From contig JALMQS010000816.1 in assembly GCA_024734495.1 (NCBI GenBank), positions 4,533,190 to 4,597,189 of the forward strand: a stretch of 64,000 bases of DNA. Reading direction: 5' to 3'. The translations under genes were made by a program, and so were the position numbers. Position 1 is the first letter of the stretch; the number at the start of each line of letters is the position of its first letter. Below the pieces are notes generated by a model. The model had not been told where the DNA came from, ran no database searches, and was given only the letters and a program-made list of their open reading frames with translations. Below, piece after piece: positions 23,165-34,959 of the stretch. The DNA comes from Forficula auricularia (lineage: Eukaryota > Arthropoda > Insecta > Dermaptera > Forficulidae).

Positions 23165-23640
23165 GACTTTATTTATTTTATAGGACGATGAAGATGTTTT
23201 TCGATTTCTCACTTTATTAGTGATTCAAGTTATTACATTATGCCAAATTTAAGCATTCTAGTGTCGTTGAATTTTTAGTTTATGTTAATTACTATAACTT
23301 TCACCCCTTCAATGAAGAAGGAAAAGTTTCGATTTTTCAATTTCCTCCTTTATTAATGTGTCAAGCTATACCAGTATGCCAAATTTCAGCATTCTAGGTT
23401 GATTGAATTTTTAGTATATGTTAATTAAGTCTATAAATTTCACCCCTTCATTTTAGGTCCTGAAGAAGGGAAAGTTTCGATTTTTGGATTTTTCCCATTA
23501 ATTGTACCCCAAACTCTACCTGCCTGCCAAATTTCAGCATTCTAGGGTTAGCGGAAGTACTCTAGAATTTTGATGAGTGAGTGAGTCAGTCAGTCAGTGA
23601 GTGAGTGAGTGACGAAAAAGCCTATCTTTGGCTTCTTGTA
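23165..23640 (+). repeat. Tandem units of about 130 bp ending in a GTGA/GTCA microsatellite
   Basis: Three diverged units share aaatttcagcattctag and tttcaccccttca. The last ends in a (GTGA/GTCA)n run at about 23572-23612. Relatives lie at 25365-25440 and, inverted, at 34960-36170. Confidence 0.75.
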
Positions 23641-25935
23641 GCTTGGATGGTATAAACAGTAGAAATATGAAATTTTGTAATTTAGTTAAGCTTATGGACC
23701 AGTATTCTGGAAAAAAATTTCAGCCATGTAGAGGTTTCCATTACGAAGTTACAGAGGCGTCAAAATGGCCTGAGTTGTTTCCTGTAAAGGGTAGTCTGGC
23801 AGTGCACACATCCCCGCTCGAATCGAACTTGGCTGGGGCACTGCCGTGCCCCCAGATATAATATATGAGCAAATCCAACATATTTTGCATTATAAAGTCC
23901 ACTAGGTTTATTTTTCTATTTTAAGATAAATTTTCCATTTTTAATAATATAGTCTTTAATTGTATACATTTATTGTTGCACTCATAAATTTTTTAACGCC
24001 GATTTTACTCAATTTCATATTTTTTCAATTCAAATAATCTAGAAAAAGTCAATTCCGTCCCCTGTCCAATTTGGTTGTTTAAATCTTCAAACCCGTGTAT
24101 TTACTTGAAAAATGTTCAGATATGACTGAATAAAATATAACCTACAAAAAAAGATGAATGAAGACTAATATAATTTAATAAAGTTTTTTTAGTTATTAAA
24201 ATTTTATTAGAAAAAATTATTAAAATTGTCCAAAGACAGTGTGTCAATTCCTTCTCCAACATAGTTTTAGTATTTAACTTGACTCACGCCCCCACTGCAG
24301 TGGTCAAGAGAGAAATTATTGTCAGTTGGTGAGTTGGTTTGCTAATGGCAGTCAGTGGTGTTAATTTTATTTATATGATAACACAGAAAAATGACTTGAT
24401 AAAGGTAGGTGATTCTTTATGTCGTTCATTAGTGTCATTTCCGTTCCTGGGATAAAATTCATATAAAAATATATATTTAAAAAACCTTTCTAGTTTTGTT
24501 TTACTTTTAGTGAATTGTAACCAAAATTGTAACCTTCTATATTTTTAAGACAGTCTCTGCCTACATTACCAAATCAAAATTCTCTAATGTCAATTCCGTC
24601 CCCTTGATTGTCACGCCTGAATGGGAAAAATCATAAAAAATTGAAAAATATTTTTTAATTCATGACCATTATTAGAAATTGGTCTATAGATAGTTGAGAC
24701 AGAAAACTATGTTATTATTGTTGGGGTGGGATAAAGTTATATTTTCAGATTTTTAGGTAAAAAAAAAAAAAAAAAAAAATGTAGAAGGTGAATTTACCCA
24801 GTAATGTGAAAGATAGGTGATAGCTATAACAAACACTTGAAAATAATTTTTAAAGCCTTAATTAAGTATAGTCAAGTAAAATAATAAATAAGCCATCTTA
24901 GGATAGTGATTTAAATAGAACAAGTCAGTCTTGAGGGCTCTAGGAAAATTTATCCCCAACAATTTACCCACGTCAATTCTCCACTGACAATTTACCGCCG
25001 CATCAGTTTTCCGCCTAAACAATTTATAGCCTACAAAAGATAGCAATAATTATATGAAAAATTTGCACATAAAGATAAATTTTATTTGTCAAATTTATAA
25101 TTATAAATTATTCTGATAGATTATAGAAAAACAATTTTTACCAAGATTTTTTTCGATATATAAATATAATATTTTAGCTATATCAATTGATTATTAAAAA
25201 AAACAACAACCTTGAAAAAAAATAATTTAAATTGTTAGGTATAAATCGATAAAAGAGCCTATAATTTATATTGATAATTCTATTTTTAGACCCCCCCATT
25301 TTGGTCACTCCTTCATTTTAGATGCTGAAGATTTTTAACAAATTCTCTACCACTATGACAAATTTCAACATTCTAGGGTTCAGTGCAAGTCCTCTAGAAT
25401 TTTGCTGAGTAACTGAGTGATGAAAAAGCCGATCTGTGGTTTAATTATTATTTAATGTTGATATGTTATTAAAGAAAGAAGTTCAGTATTGTATACAGTA
25501 TCAACTTGTTGTTTGCTGTAATTTAATCTTGCTGCTTTTAATGCGTTGGTGGTAATAATAATTATCAAATGGCAGCTATGCACTATATATTTCAGCAGGA
25601 AAAACATTCGATATCCTAAGAGTGAGAAAAAACTTCCGATAAGGGAGAATTCGCTAACTGTACAGTTTATATGGGTATATATAAGGTACCATTCATAAAA
25701 TACGTTCGCAATCAGGGGGAGGTATTGCTTAGCGTGATGATATGTTATAAGGGGGGGGGGTATGACGTTTGCACTTAATCAATTTTATTTTAATTTTTTT
25801 CTTAACCACGCAGGCAACAGGGTGGGTCTAGCTTTTGTGACATTATGGGTCCAAAAAGGCGAAATTTTGCGTGATTTATTCATTAAATATTTAAAATATA
25901 ATTTATAATTTGTCCAATGTGATAACAAATCATCG
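23641..25935. other. No gene seen; poly-A tract and repeat relics
   Basis: It contains an A run of about 22 at 24758-24779 and, at 25365-25440, one unit of the tctagaattttgctgagt repeat. Nothing else is supportable. Confidence 0.5.
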
Positions 25936-26104
25936 AGGGGTGAACCGCGACTTAATATCGTGTACACCTAATTCCACTTCCACTTTCATTTCCAAGTAGA
26001 AAACAATAGATGAAGGCATGAAGGGGCATTATTTAATGAATTCCAAAATAATTCCACATAATTCCAAAGACGTGTACACGTAATACCAATCGCGGTTCAC
26101 CCCT
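25936..26104. mobile_element. MITE with 15-bp terminal inverted repeats, copy 1
   Basis: The ends AGGGGTGAACCGCGA and TCGCGGTTCACCCCT match perfectly. The interior has paired gtgtacac motifs near both ends. A diverged copy in the other orientation lies at 29542-29685. Confidence 0.85.
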
Positions 26105-26157
26105 CGTAAATCAATAATAAAATTGAATTGTTTAATTTCTAAATTTAAATTAGCTAA

Positions 26158-26600
26158 TTAATATTTTATTAACCATACAATTGGAGGGAAAAGTGAAAAC
26201 AGTAATAAGTATGAGATAATTTTTTGTACCCGGCTCTTTAAGGTTTGGAGGTTATAATTATAAGTATCGAGAAAGATCGAGGTCGATAGAGAGTTCCATT
26301 TCCTTGAAGTCATGGGGACAAACCTATTGGGGAATGAAGTGGTCCGGCACTTTTCCAATTTAACAGCGAAGGGATGTTGGGAGTTGGCAACATGCTTTGG
26401 AGGGAATTACTGACTTCATCTGATCAGATCTGATCAGAGTACATGCCGTGATAGTATCTATAAAATAGTGAAAGCGCGGAAACGCTTCTTCATTGTGCCA
26501 GCGATTGAACTGAGACAGGATCGTCTATTAGTTTGAAAGCTAGTTTCTGAATTGTATCCAGGTGACAAGGGAATGATAGGAGGTCCCTCTCCAAAGATGC
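26158..26600 (-). pseudogene. LINE C-terminus remnant (CR1/Jockey type)
   Basis: Minus strand, several frames: HLWRGTS, LDTIQKLAFKLIDDP, then HPFAVKLEKCRTTSFPNR and FVPMTSRKWNSLSTSIF. It is colinear with the LINE at 42384-43605. Frameshifted. Confidence 0.75.
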
Positions 26601-28455
26601 GGTTAGTTGGTTGTTAATAAATTGATTTTTTTTCTTTTAAAAATTTTATCAATTAGATTCAAACAGAAGCTATATTGGGTATCAGAACGTTTTCAGCTCC
26701 TCGTCTCGTAAGATGATAATATAAGCTGGCTAATTTGGACAGTATATCGATAATTTAATTCCGTACCTTATAACTTCCAAAATAATTGAGATATCAAATT
26801 CGTTCTTATCTTTCGTTGATAAGGAGCAGTGCCGGCTTAGCCCCCGGCGGTAAATACGTAAAGGGCGCAAATGCACCAAAATAGAAAAAATTGTATAAAA
26901 CACACATTTCATAAGACATTTCAGCGCACTTGTCCCCTTAGAAAAGTAGCGGCTAGCCGCTCGTTTCTAAGAAAGACGCGTGCTCTAAAATCAACTTGTA
27001 TTTTAATGTACTATTTTTTATAAATCACTATGACACCAGTGTTACAAAGTGACAGACAATTATTACTTTCAACACTAGTGTTAAAAGCAATTTAGTTACC
27101 TTGGTAATGAAGAATGGAACAACAAATTGACATTTTTGTCATATGTCAAAAAACTATTAGAAATACAAATTAAAAAATAGTGTTTGTAGAAATAATAGTG
27201 TACGATGATATACGTGTTAAAAGTGATTTTATTTTGTTCGAAGGTTTGGGGCACTCCGCTTTGTGCTGTGTTCGAAACTTCCTTCTCACAAAATAAAATA
27301 TTACTTGTAACACATATCATAAATAACTATTTTGTTGGAAAAAACTATTTTTTCTTTGTCAAGAATGGCGGTTTTTAAAAGTTAGCCCTGGGGCACTGAT
27401 AAGAAGGAAATGTGAGAATTTGTAATTTCATAATTTGATGTTACTCTCCACTAAATAATCAATCGATATATCGATTAAAATTTTAATAAGAATTTGAATT
27501 TGTGAAAAAAGGTTAAAGTCGATGTGTGAAGTTTACTGAAAATTTATATTATATCTATGGACCAGGGACGTACCCATAGGTGGTCCTTGGAAGACCATAT
27601 CTACCGCCCCTGAAATCATTTAATGAATGTCAATATAAACAGAAATCTAATAAAAATACCTTTTAAATTATATTTTTGAAGTGAAACTTCTTTAGCGACG
27701 TATCTGTTTGATTTTTTTTGTTACAATAAAGGGGAAATGAATCAATAGAGGAGAAATATTTTTAAAAACCCACTGCTATTTAATGATAAATAAATTTATT
27801 AAAATTAGGAAATTTAAATTATTATTTTAAAACCCACTAATATTTCATGACAAATAAAATTTATTAAAATTAGGAAATTTAAATTATTTCAATAACATCT
27901 ACGGCTAAAGTTTCACCGTGAGCTTATCTGGATGAGGCTCACACATATTAGCTTAATTTTTATTCCGATATTTTTTTATTAATAAATTCCCTAGTTATTT
28001 TGATCAAATTCAATTTTTTTTTCCTAAACCCTACTTTGAAAAAATCTCTGCGTACTAATTCAAAATTAAAAGTCGAATATTAATTTTAATCAATTTTTCA
28101 TTTTGATCATGGGTGGTTCAATTTAAAAGACTTTTAGATCATCAACTTGCAACTATAGCCAACAGCTAAAGGCTCAAAAAGAAAATAAGTGTAATTGTTA
28201 TTGTGGGAAGAAAAGATGTAAAACTTATTCTCTCATGTTTCTCGTTCACTCAACTCTTTCACAAGGCCCTGAAATCGGGCACAAATGAATTGGCCAGACA
28301 TCAGAATGAAATGCTTGGCTGGCTATGCAAGCCTCGGTTAAAACCTCAGGACTTTTCATGGAAGACTTAGTGGCCGAGTAACATACGGAATGTTTTATTA
28401 TTATAATAATTATCTCTATGTACTAATGTCCTAATGGCTTTTGCTATAGACTGTA
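26601..28455. other. No gene seen; one small inverted repeat
   Basis: 27212-27232 and 27289-27313 (gtgttaaaagtgattttat and its inverse) flank a 55-base spacer with ggcactccgctttg, likely a MITE relic. The rest is AT-rich with an unassigned direct repeat around 27770-27890 (aaattaggaaatttaaatta twice). Confidence 0.5.
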
Positions 28456-28461
28456 AATTAA

Positions 28462-29171
28462 GGTAGTTGTTTCGCGATAATACTAGCAAAAAGTTAATGC
28501 TAGAGTATATAGAACAGACAATAAGGATTCATAATTCATAAGCCCAAAACTTTTTGCTGTTTATGTACCACTACTAGCAAATCCCGTGCTCGTTTGACAT
28601 ATCTGACAACACTGTCCGAGTTTGTATATATTTTAACATAGAAATTTCAGATAAAGTACATTATAAAGGGAGATTTATAAAACAAAAAGTTCTTAATAAG
28701 CGATTGAAAGTTGTTGCGACAAAGGCTGAAGCGAAAAAACGTCAAAAAAATTAATAAAGTTAACCCACTTTTTAGGTTAAATAAATGCGTTGTTGCCATC
28801 TTGTTTTTAGTGTAAATTTTTCATTATACATTTTTCATTATTTATTCATTATTATCTCAGAAACTGTGTTGTAACTATGAATTAAAATTTTCTTAAAAAA
28901 TGTATTAGTTATTGTTTAATGTTGGTTTAGTTATTTATAACAAAAGTAAGAAGAGTTTCTTAATTATAATTATATATGTATGTAAACTTTCCGATATCCC
29001 GTATAATGCAATGTATAAGATGCTGAAAAACTATCTTTGGAATTTAATATCTCCGGACTATATTGTTCATAAATTTCGTTTTGCCACCAATCGATGCAGA
29101 AGTATTTAAATAATAATCTGTCTAAATTTAAAAAAAAATCCTAAGAAAACCCATATGGTAAAACATCTACC
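28462..29171 (+). mobile_element. TTAA-flanked DNA element, copy 1 (710 bp)
   Basis: The ends GGTAGTTGTTTCGC and its imperfect inverse are flanked by TTAA (28458-28461 and 29172-29175), the duplication used by piggyBac and Kolobok. The copy at 49187-49825 shares most of the interior. The open frame present in the other copy is broken here. Confidence 0.75.
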
Positions 29172-29234
29172 TTAAGCTTATTTTTATTTCTTCCAGCAAC
29201 CAAAAGTAAAATTCATTTTTTACAATTGCCTCAC

Positions 29235-29404
29235 GTTGAAGGAGACAATAAAAGTGTGTCTTCTGCTGGAATAATAAATTTTATTTATAACGAGACTATA
29301 TAGTTTCGAGGGCTTTATTTATAATTCCAGTAGAAGACACACTATTTTACTGTCTCCTTCAATATATAAAAATTCTGCTACCCTCGGCAAAAAACTTTCA
29401 ATTT
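29235..29404. mobile_element. Hammerhead-family fold-back element, short copy
   Basis: Inverted arms (ttgaaggagacaataaaa and its inverse) surround gagactatatagtttcgag, the remains of the hammerhead GAAAC and stem III. It ends with attctgctaccctcggc. AATTGCCTCAC (29224-29234) and AATTACCTCAC (29405-29415) flank it as an 11-bp duplication with one change. Confidence 0.8.
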
Positions 29405-29541
29405 AATTACCTCACACTTTGTTCTTAAGTATGAAAACTTCTTGTATAAAAATTTATTTTGTACACTCTATGCTTCAAAAACTGTGATTTCGACGAATAG
29501 TATGAAACATGAAACGCGTATACAAAATACATATATAATCG

Positions 29542-29685
29542 AAGGGTGAACCGTGATTGGAATTAGGTGCACACCGTCTTTAGAATTATGTGGAATTATT
29601 TTGGAATTCATCTATTGTCTTCTACTTGGAAATGAAAGTGGAAGTGGAAGTAGGTGTACACGAAATTAGGTTGCAGTTCACCCCT
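29542..29685. mobile_element. MITE, copy 2 of the 25936 family
   Basis: The ends AAGGGTGAACCGTGA and gcagttcacccct match the 15-bp terminal repeat of copy 1 with changes. Opposite orientation to copy 1. Confidence 0.75.
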
Positions 29686-29689
29686 CATA

Positions 29690-30542
29690 TTTAACTAAAT
29701 CGTATTTGGATTTTGATAACTCAACTTTCTGATAATAGTTACTATTTTTGCCTGAATGAGATTTTGCTGACAGTACACTTTGTGTTTTCATGCGGTTTTT
29801 TATGAAATATTTTCCACCAATGACAATAAATATAAAATGTCGAATTGTCCTCTCAGTGTACTAAATGCTTTCGTTATTAATTGCGAGAATAAATGGAAAT
29901 TGGCCTTGTAATGATTCATTGAAGTGTGATATTCGCTTTTTTGAACTCATAATTTCTGAAATAACAAACACCTACGTAATCAATTTAAAGTATAAATATA
30001 AAAATACAAAACAATTTAACGTGTCAATCTTAATTCATGAATAACTTTTAATTTAATAACAGAATAAGCAGTAAAGTAAATAATACAATACAATTGGGCA
30101 ACGCTCCGCAATGAACGAAGGAGTGACGGAGAGTTGTCGCGCATATTGCACTTGGCACTCTGCAGTAGAGATAATGTTGAAATGTCTTCTGGGTATCTCT
30201 ATAGCTCGCCGGGACGAGACAACAAAATATGGAAGATGACGGAAATAGGGGACAAAAAAAAGCGGGGACACAAGTCTTGTTGCGGAGACTCTCCGGAAAT
30301 CGGGGATCTTAGTGTAGTGGCCCCTAAAACACTAATTAAAAAAAAAATAATAATAATAACTCAGACTAGTGTGGGCTGGGCTCTCATACGGAGTGTTCCG
30401 TACCTATATTAATATGAAATAATTGATGATTAACAGATTCTTATTTAAACCTATATTAAAAGGTTTTAAATGTTTTTTTTTTTTTTTTTAATCCTAAAAA
30501 CGTTATTATCTTCCAAAATAATTGAGATATCAAATTCCTTCT
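29690..30542. other. No gene seen
   Basis: A moderately GC-richer stretch at 30100-30330 is open for about 90 codons on the plus strand but has no recognisable protein and no second copy. Poly-T at 30474-30489. Confidence 0.45.
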
Positions 30543-31084
30543 TCTTAGTAAATCATAAGATGGTATCATCTATTAAAACCGATGGAATGGAATATTTGTA
30601 ATTATATGTGAGAGGGGTTGTTTTTCACCCCCTCGGGAATCGAACCCAAGTGCCAGTAACAGCAATCCGGGCCATCTGGCTCATTTGCGGGATTCGAACC
30701 TCTCTGACATATCTAAACGCGTTAAATGTTTTACTCAAAGATTGTTATCTTAATTTAAAATTTCGCGATCTAGTGATTCGAATTGAATCTCTTCAAAATT
30801 CGAAACATTCAACGACCTTTATTTAAATTATATGGCATGGCTATATGTTTAAATTTAGAATCACTAGATCACGAAATTTTACAAATTAAGATTGCAATCC
30901 TTGAGTAAAATATCCAACGCGTCTACATATGTCAGAGAGGTTCGCATCCCGCAGATAACCCGGATTGCTGTTACTGGCACTCGGGTTGCTTCCCGAGGGT
31001 GAAAAACAATCCCTCTGACATATAATTAAAAATATTCCATTCCATCGGATTTAATAGATGATATCATCTTATGATTTTCTAAGA
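30543..31084. repeat. Fold-back element, arms of about 230 bp, with tRNA B-box-like motifs
   Basis: 30543-30780 and 30860-31084 are inverted copies. Each arm holds two tRNA B-box-like strings, gggaatcgaaccc and gggattcgaacc (inverse of GGTTCGAATCCC), spaced about 60 bases apart. This suggests that SINE or tRNA-like DNA was included when the dimer formed. Confidence 0.85.
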
Positions 31085-31220
31085 AAATTTGAATCTATTA
31101 CCATCGGCAAATTGAAATCTTTCAAATTCATTCTTATTTGAGGGACAAGTAATTGAATTTGTAGAATTTTTTCATAATTTTAATTTAAGTTATCATTTTT
31201 GTTATACAGTTCCATTATCA

Positions 31221-31416
31221 TAATTAGATGTGACAAATCAGAGGAAAAAAGGGAACACCGTGTTAAAACATTCGATCAGTTGCGATATTTCGCCAATTTA
31301 TTGTGGTGATCAAGAGCCTGATGAAGCCACAATAAATTGACGAAACGTCGCAATTGATCGCATGTTTTAACACGGTGTTTGATTGTTCCTTTTTCCTCTG
31401 ATTTGTCACATCTAAT
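31221..31416. mobile_element. Palindromic element with hammerhead motif
   Basis: The arms (agatgtgacaaatcagagg and its inverse) run for about 90 bases each. The right arm carries the hammerhead at 31308-31359 and the left arm a decayed mirror of it. Confidence 0.85.
31308..31359 (+). ncRNA. Hammerhead ribozyme candidate
   Basis: Stem I outer GATCAA (31308-31313) pairs with TTGATC (31354-31359); inner GC (31316-31317) pairs with GC (31350-31351), with a 2-by-2 internal loop. The core CTGATGA is at 31318-31324. Stem II is GCCA/TGAC (one mismatch; the mirror arm has the matching TGGC). GAA is at 31342-31344, then ACGT (31345-31348) as a self-complementary stem III, and C31349 is the cleavage base. 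Whether it cleaves is unknown. Confidence 0.65.
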
Positions 31417-31709
31417 TTAATTAAAGTATTTTAATAAAATCTCACACCGTCATTTTAAATCTAAGTAAATTTTTAAAATTCAAACTTAATTCCACTTAAA
31501 GAGATCTTTACAGAAATATCTTAAACTAAAATATTTTTTATTTTTGAGTCGTTATAAAATTCGATCCTCTCCAAAATAATCATTGGATTAAAATTTCATT
31601 ATGATTTTGGGAAAATGAATACATATTACATATAACTCATAAATGTCGTTTTTACTCTATTTAGTTTAGGGGCTACAATGCTTTGACAGGCGTACATATA
31701 AGATATATA

Positions 31710-31882
31710 TTGAAGGAGACAATAAAAGAGTGTGTCTTCTGCTGGAATTATAAATTTTATTTATTTATAATCGTTATAAGTAAAATAAAATTTATAATTC
31801 CAACAGAGACACACTCTTTTATTGTCTCCTTCAATATATAAAAATTCTGCTACCCTCGGCAAAAAAAACTTTCAATTTAATA
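31710..31882. mobile_element. Hammerhead-family fold-back element with 12-bp target duplication
   Basis: Arms tgaaggagacaataaaag and its inverse; the middle hammerhead part is deleted. ATAAGATATATA at 31698-31709 and 31883-31894 flanks it exactly. It ends in the shared attctgctaccctcggc tail. Confidence 0.85.
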
Positions 31883-33814
31883 ATAAGATATATACATTGG
31901 AACGACACCAATAGTGTCCCGTATGGTCGTTGTACGGAGCCCTAAACAAAGGAATAAAAAAAATCTCCATTATTTCATTTCTTTTTCTAAGTGTTGCACA
32001 ATTTTATAAATAATAAGGTTCCTAAAAAAATTATGGAAGATTACTATGTAAAATATGGCCTAATCTCGTAATTTCCATATATAAGGTGGTGTAGCCCTCC
32101 TAGTGATAATTTTATTTATTTGAACCCCCATTCGAGCGCAACAGAACTTATTTTAAACATATAAGTATAGATGATAAGATTACTTAATTGAAAAATTAAT
32201 AATAGTTGAATTGAATTCATTCAATAGAAATTTAGGTATTATCTGTTAAGCAATACCATATGTAAAAGCATATGTTTATAATAATCATTTAAAGAGATCA
32301 TATAATTAGAATTGTAATATTTCAATTATGACAGATGGTTAACTGATATAACTAGTTATTTTACAATTAAATTAGTTCATAACGTAAAGAAACTTGATTG
32401 CAGATGGTATTCCCCCAAACAAGGTCATTCGTTCAACACATATTATGATATATTTTATATAGAGATTGTATTTTGAATTAGAGAAAAAAGGGCATGTGTA
32501 AGAATCTGAGGAAAAAGAAGAGCTCAGATGCAGTAGCGTAGCTGGGGGGGGGGGCAAGGGGGGACATCTGACCCCGGGCGCAGCCTCTTGGGGGCGCTAA
32601 ATTTGTTTTGGACAACGCATTATTTTCCCTTTCCTTAATATTTATTTTAATGGTCTAAATACTCTAAATTTCACTCCAACTGCACTTCCCTTTTTCAAAT
32701 CTACTACGTGTCAGGTGTCTGATTTGTTCCTCTCCTATTTCTGTATATTTCATTGATTTATATTCAATTAAATTTGTAATTCATTCTTAAATTTCCATTT
32801 TAGAAATTTAGAAATTAATTTGGTTAATAATATCTGAATTTTAATTTTATTCATCCTAAAAACAGATAATTTTCTATAAATTCTATAAATTTATAGAAAA
32901 TTATTTTCTAGTTCTTTATAAAACCTTCTAAAATAGTTTCTAAATCAAAGTGCACAGGGTGTTGAACAGTTTGAACAGTGGCCGCATGTAATATGTAACG
33001 GCAAATGTGCATAGTCGGATGATGCGTACATTGACCGGGAAAAGTAAATTGTAAACAATAAAATATATACTGTATCCACATTATCCGGGAAATGTATACC
33101 TTATCTTCACTCCTTTGGCGAATAAGAAATCAATGGGGGGGGGGGGGGGGAATAAATATATGCTTAGAACCTACTTATAAAAATAATAATAAGAAAATTA
33201 GTGATTAACTGATTAAACATTTATTTTTAAAAATTGCTTTATTAACTCTTGTATATTCAAGGTTTTTAATAAATCGGATTCAGTAGAAATTAGCGCCAAA
33301 TTTTAAAGGTTTTTCTACACTGATGATCTTACATAGTTCTTAATTATTTTTATTTTTGAGAAAATTCGTTGGCCAGTAGCCACAGAAATCAGAAAATAGT
33401 CAACAAAATACGCAGTGCTATATTAGTGTTTGGAATTTGGAAATGTTTTTTTTTTTTACTGATATAATTTAATGTCTCGTTTGGAGATAACGTGATCTCT
33501 GGGTCACATTGCAATTAATACGATAATTCAAGACCATTTATATCGTCTTACGGCGCAGCCCGAATTCGTTCTTATGGCATGGTTAAGTTATGGTTAAATT
33601 ACCGGGAAAAACTTTCTTCCAAAAAATCACATTATTATACATAAACATAACCAGTGTGTACACAACCAGCTATGTCAATGTACTTTTCCCTAATTTCCAA
33701 AGAGAAAATGTGTATTGAATGCACATTTGCCAAATCTCCATTATGGTAAGAGTATATATTCGTCGGAAAATGTATATATTATTCCGAATATGCACATTTA
33801 CCGTAACATATAGA

Positions 33815-34795
33815 TTAGAGTGGTTTTAGCGTATATGGGGAATTTAAAATTATGCTAAAATCAACGGGACAACCCGAAAACTTGTTCGTATAGATAAAAA
33901 ACTAATAACTGTAAATTTTGAGCAATATCGAACATCGCGTAACTGAGCCCTAGCCCTCTAAAGTTCCAAAAAGTAGGTTTTTTCATTTTGGTCCACCCTA
34001 ATATTAAACGGTCTTACAAATTATATATTATATCGATGGAGGACGTTAATACGAATCCAAAACATGTTTATTTATTGAAATCGGACTAAAATTGACGGAG
34101 TTTTTATTAATAACCATTGAAGAGTATCGCGAGAAATATTCGAATTTCAATAAAATGATATCTAGAAAATTTTGAAATATACAAATATGATGTAACTACA
34201 AAATTCATAACTCCGTCAATTTTAGTCCGATTTCAATAAATAAACCGTTTAATAAAAGGGTGCACCAAAATGAAAAATAGGGAATAAACCGATTTTTCTA
34301 AACTTTAGAGGGCTAGGGCTCGGTTTTTTTTTAATGATATTGATGTGAGAAGGAGATACACCAGAAGGTGGATCCCCTAAAGGCCAGTATGGGCTGGCCC
34401 CTCCATCGTGAAAAGAACAGAGCAGAAGGAAAAGAAGCCGGGATCACGAGCCAATCTCAGAAACTTAGATACAATTCAATATCCAATTTACTAAGGTTTT
34501 AGGGGCTTCGAGCAGTGGTAAATTCTCCGCGCGATAAATTCGGTTAAATTTATCTCCCACTTAATTTTTATTACCAGACCCTATACTTACAGAAAAAATG
34601 TCTGGGTATAGCCGGGAATCGAACCCGAGACCTCCGGGTTGCCAGTCAGTTACTTCTGACCATTAGACCTCGGTTACGCGAGCGATGTTCAATATGGCTC
34701 AAAATTTACAGTTATTAGCCTTTCATCTATAGGAACAAGTTTCCGGGTTGTCCCGTTGATTTCCATATACTTCTAAAATAAGAACCACTCTAATA
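33815..34795. repeat. Long palindrome interrupted by a SINE
   Basis: Left arm: agagtggttttagcg, tgagccctagccctctaaag, ggtccaccctaat. Right arm: the inverse of these in mirror order, with 345 bases of SINE inserted between gggctagggctcggtt and acgcga. The innermost part, aatcggactaaaattgacgg, is also mirrored around 34150. The SINE came after the palindrome formed. Confidence 0.85.
34326..34672 (-). repeat. SINE family 2 (CR1-tailed), copy 1
   Basis: Minus-strand copy of the SINE at 58204-58570: poly-T at the left, the LINE-like tail gatacaccagaaggtgg, the body, and a tRNA-like head with gggaatcgaacccgag (B box) and accattagacctc (A box side). CTCGGTT occurs on both sides. Confidence 0.85.
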
Positions 34796-34959
34796 TACAT
34801 GTAATTATTTAATTATCCTTCTGGAGAATACCAAATTTCAATAATATAGCATAAATATATTTCCGAAATATGGATCTGAGGATATAGCTAATTTTGCCAC
34901 TCCCTCACAGACAGGTTGGCACACATTTCGGTTACTTCTAATCATTCTAGCACTATGAA

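Noticed and set aside
30134..30412. 92-codon plus-strand open frame
   Set aside because: No family motif, no splice evidence, and no second copy; left as unannotated.
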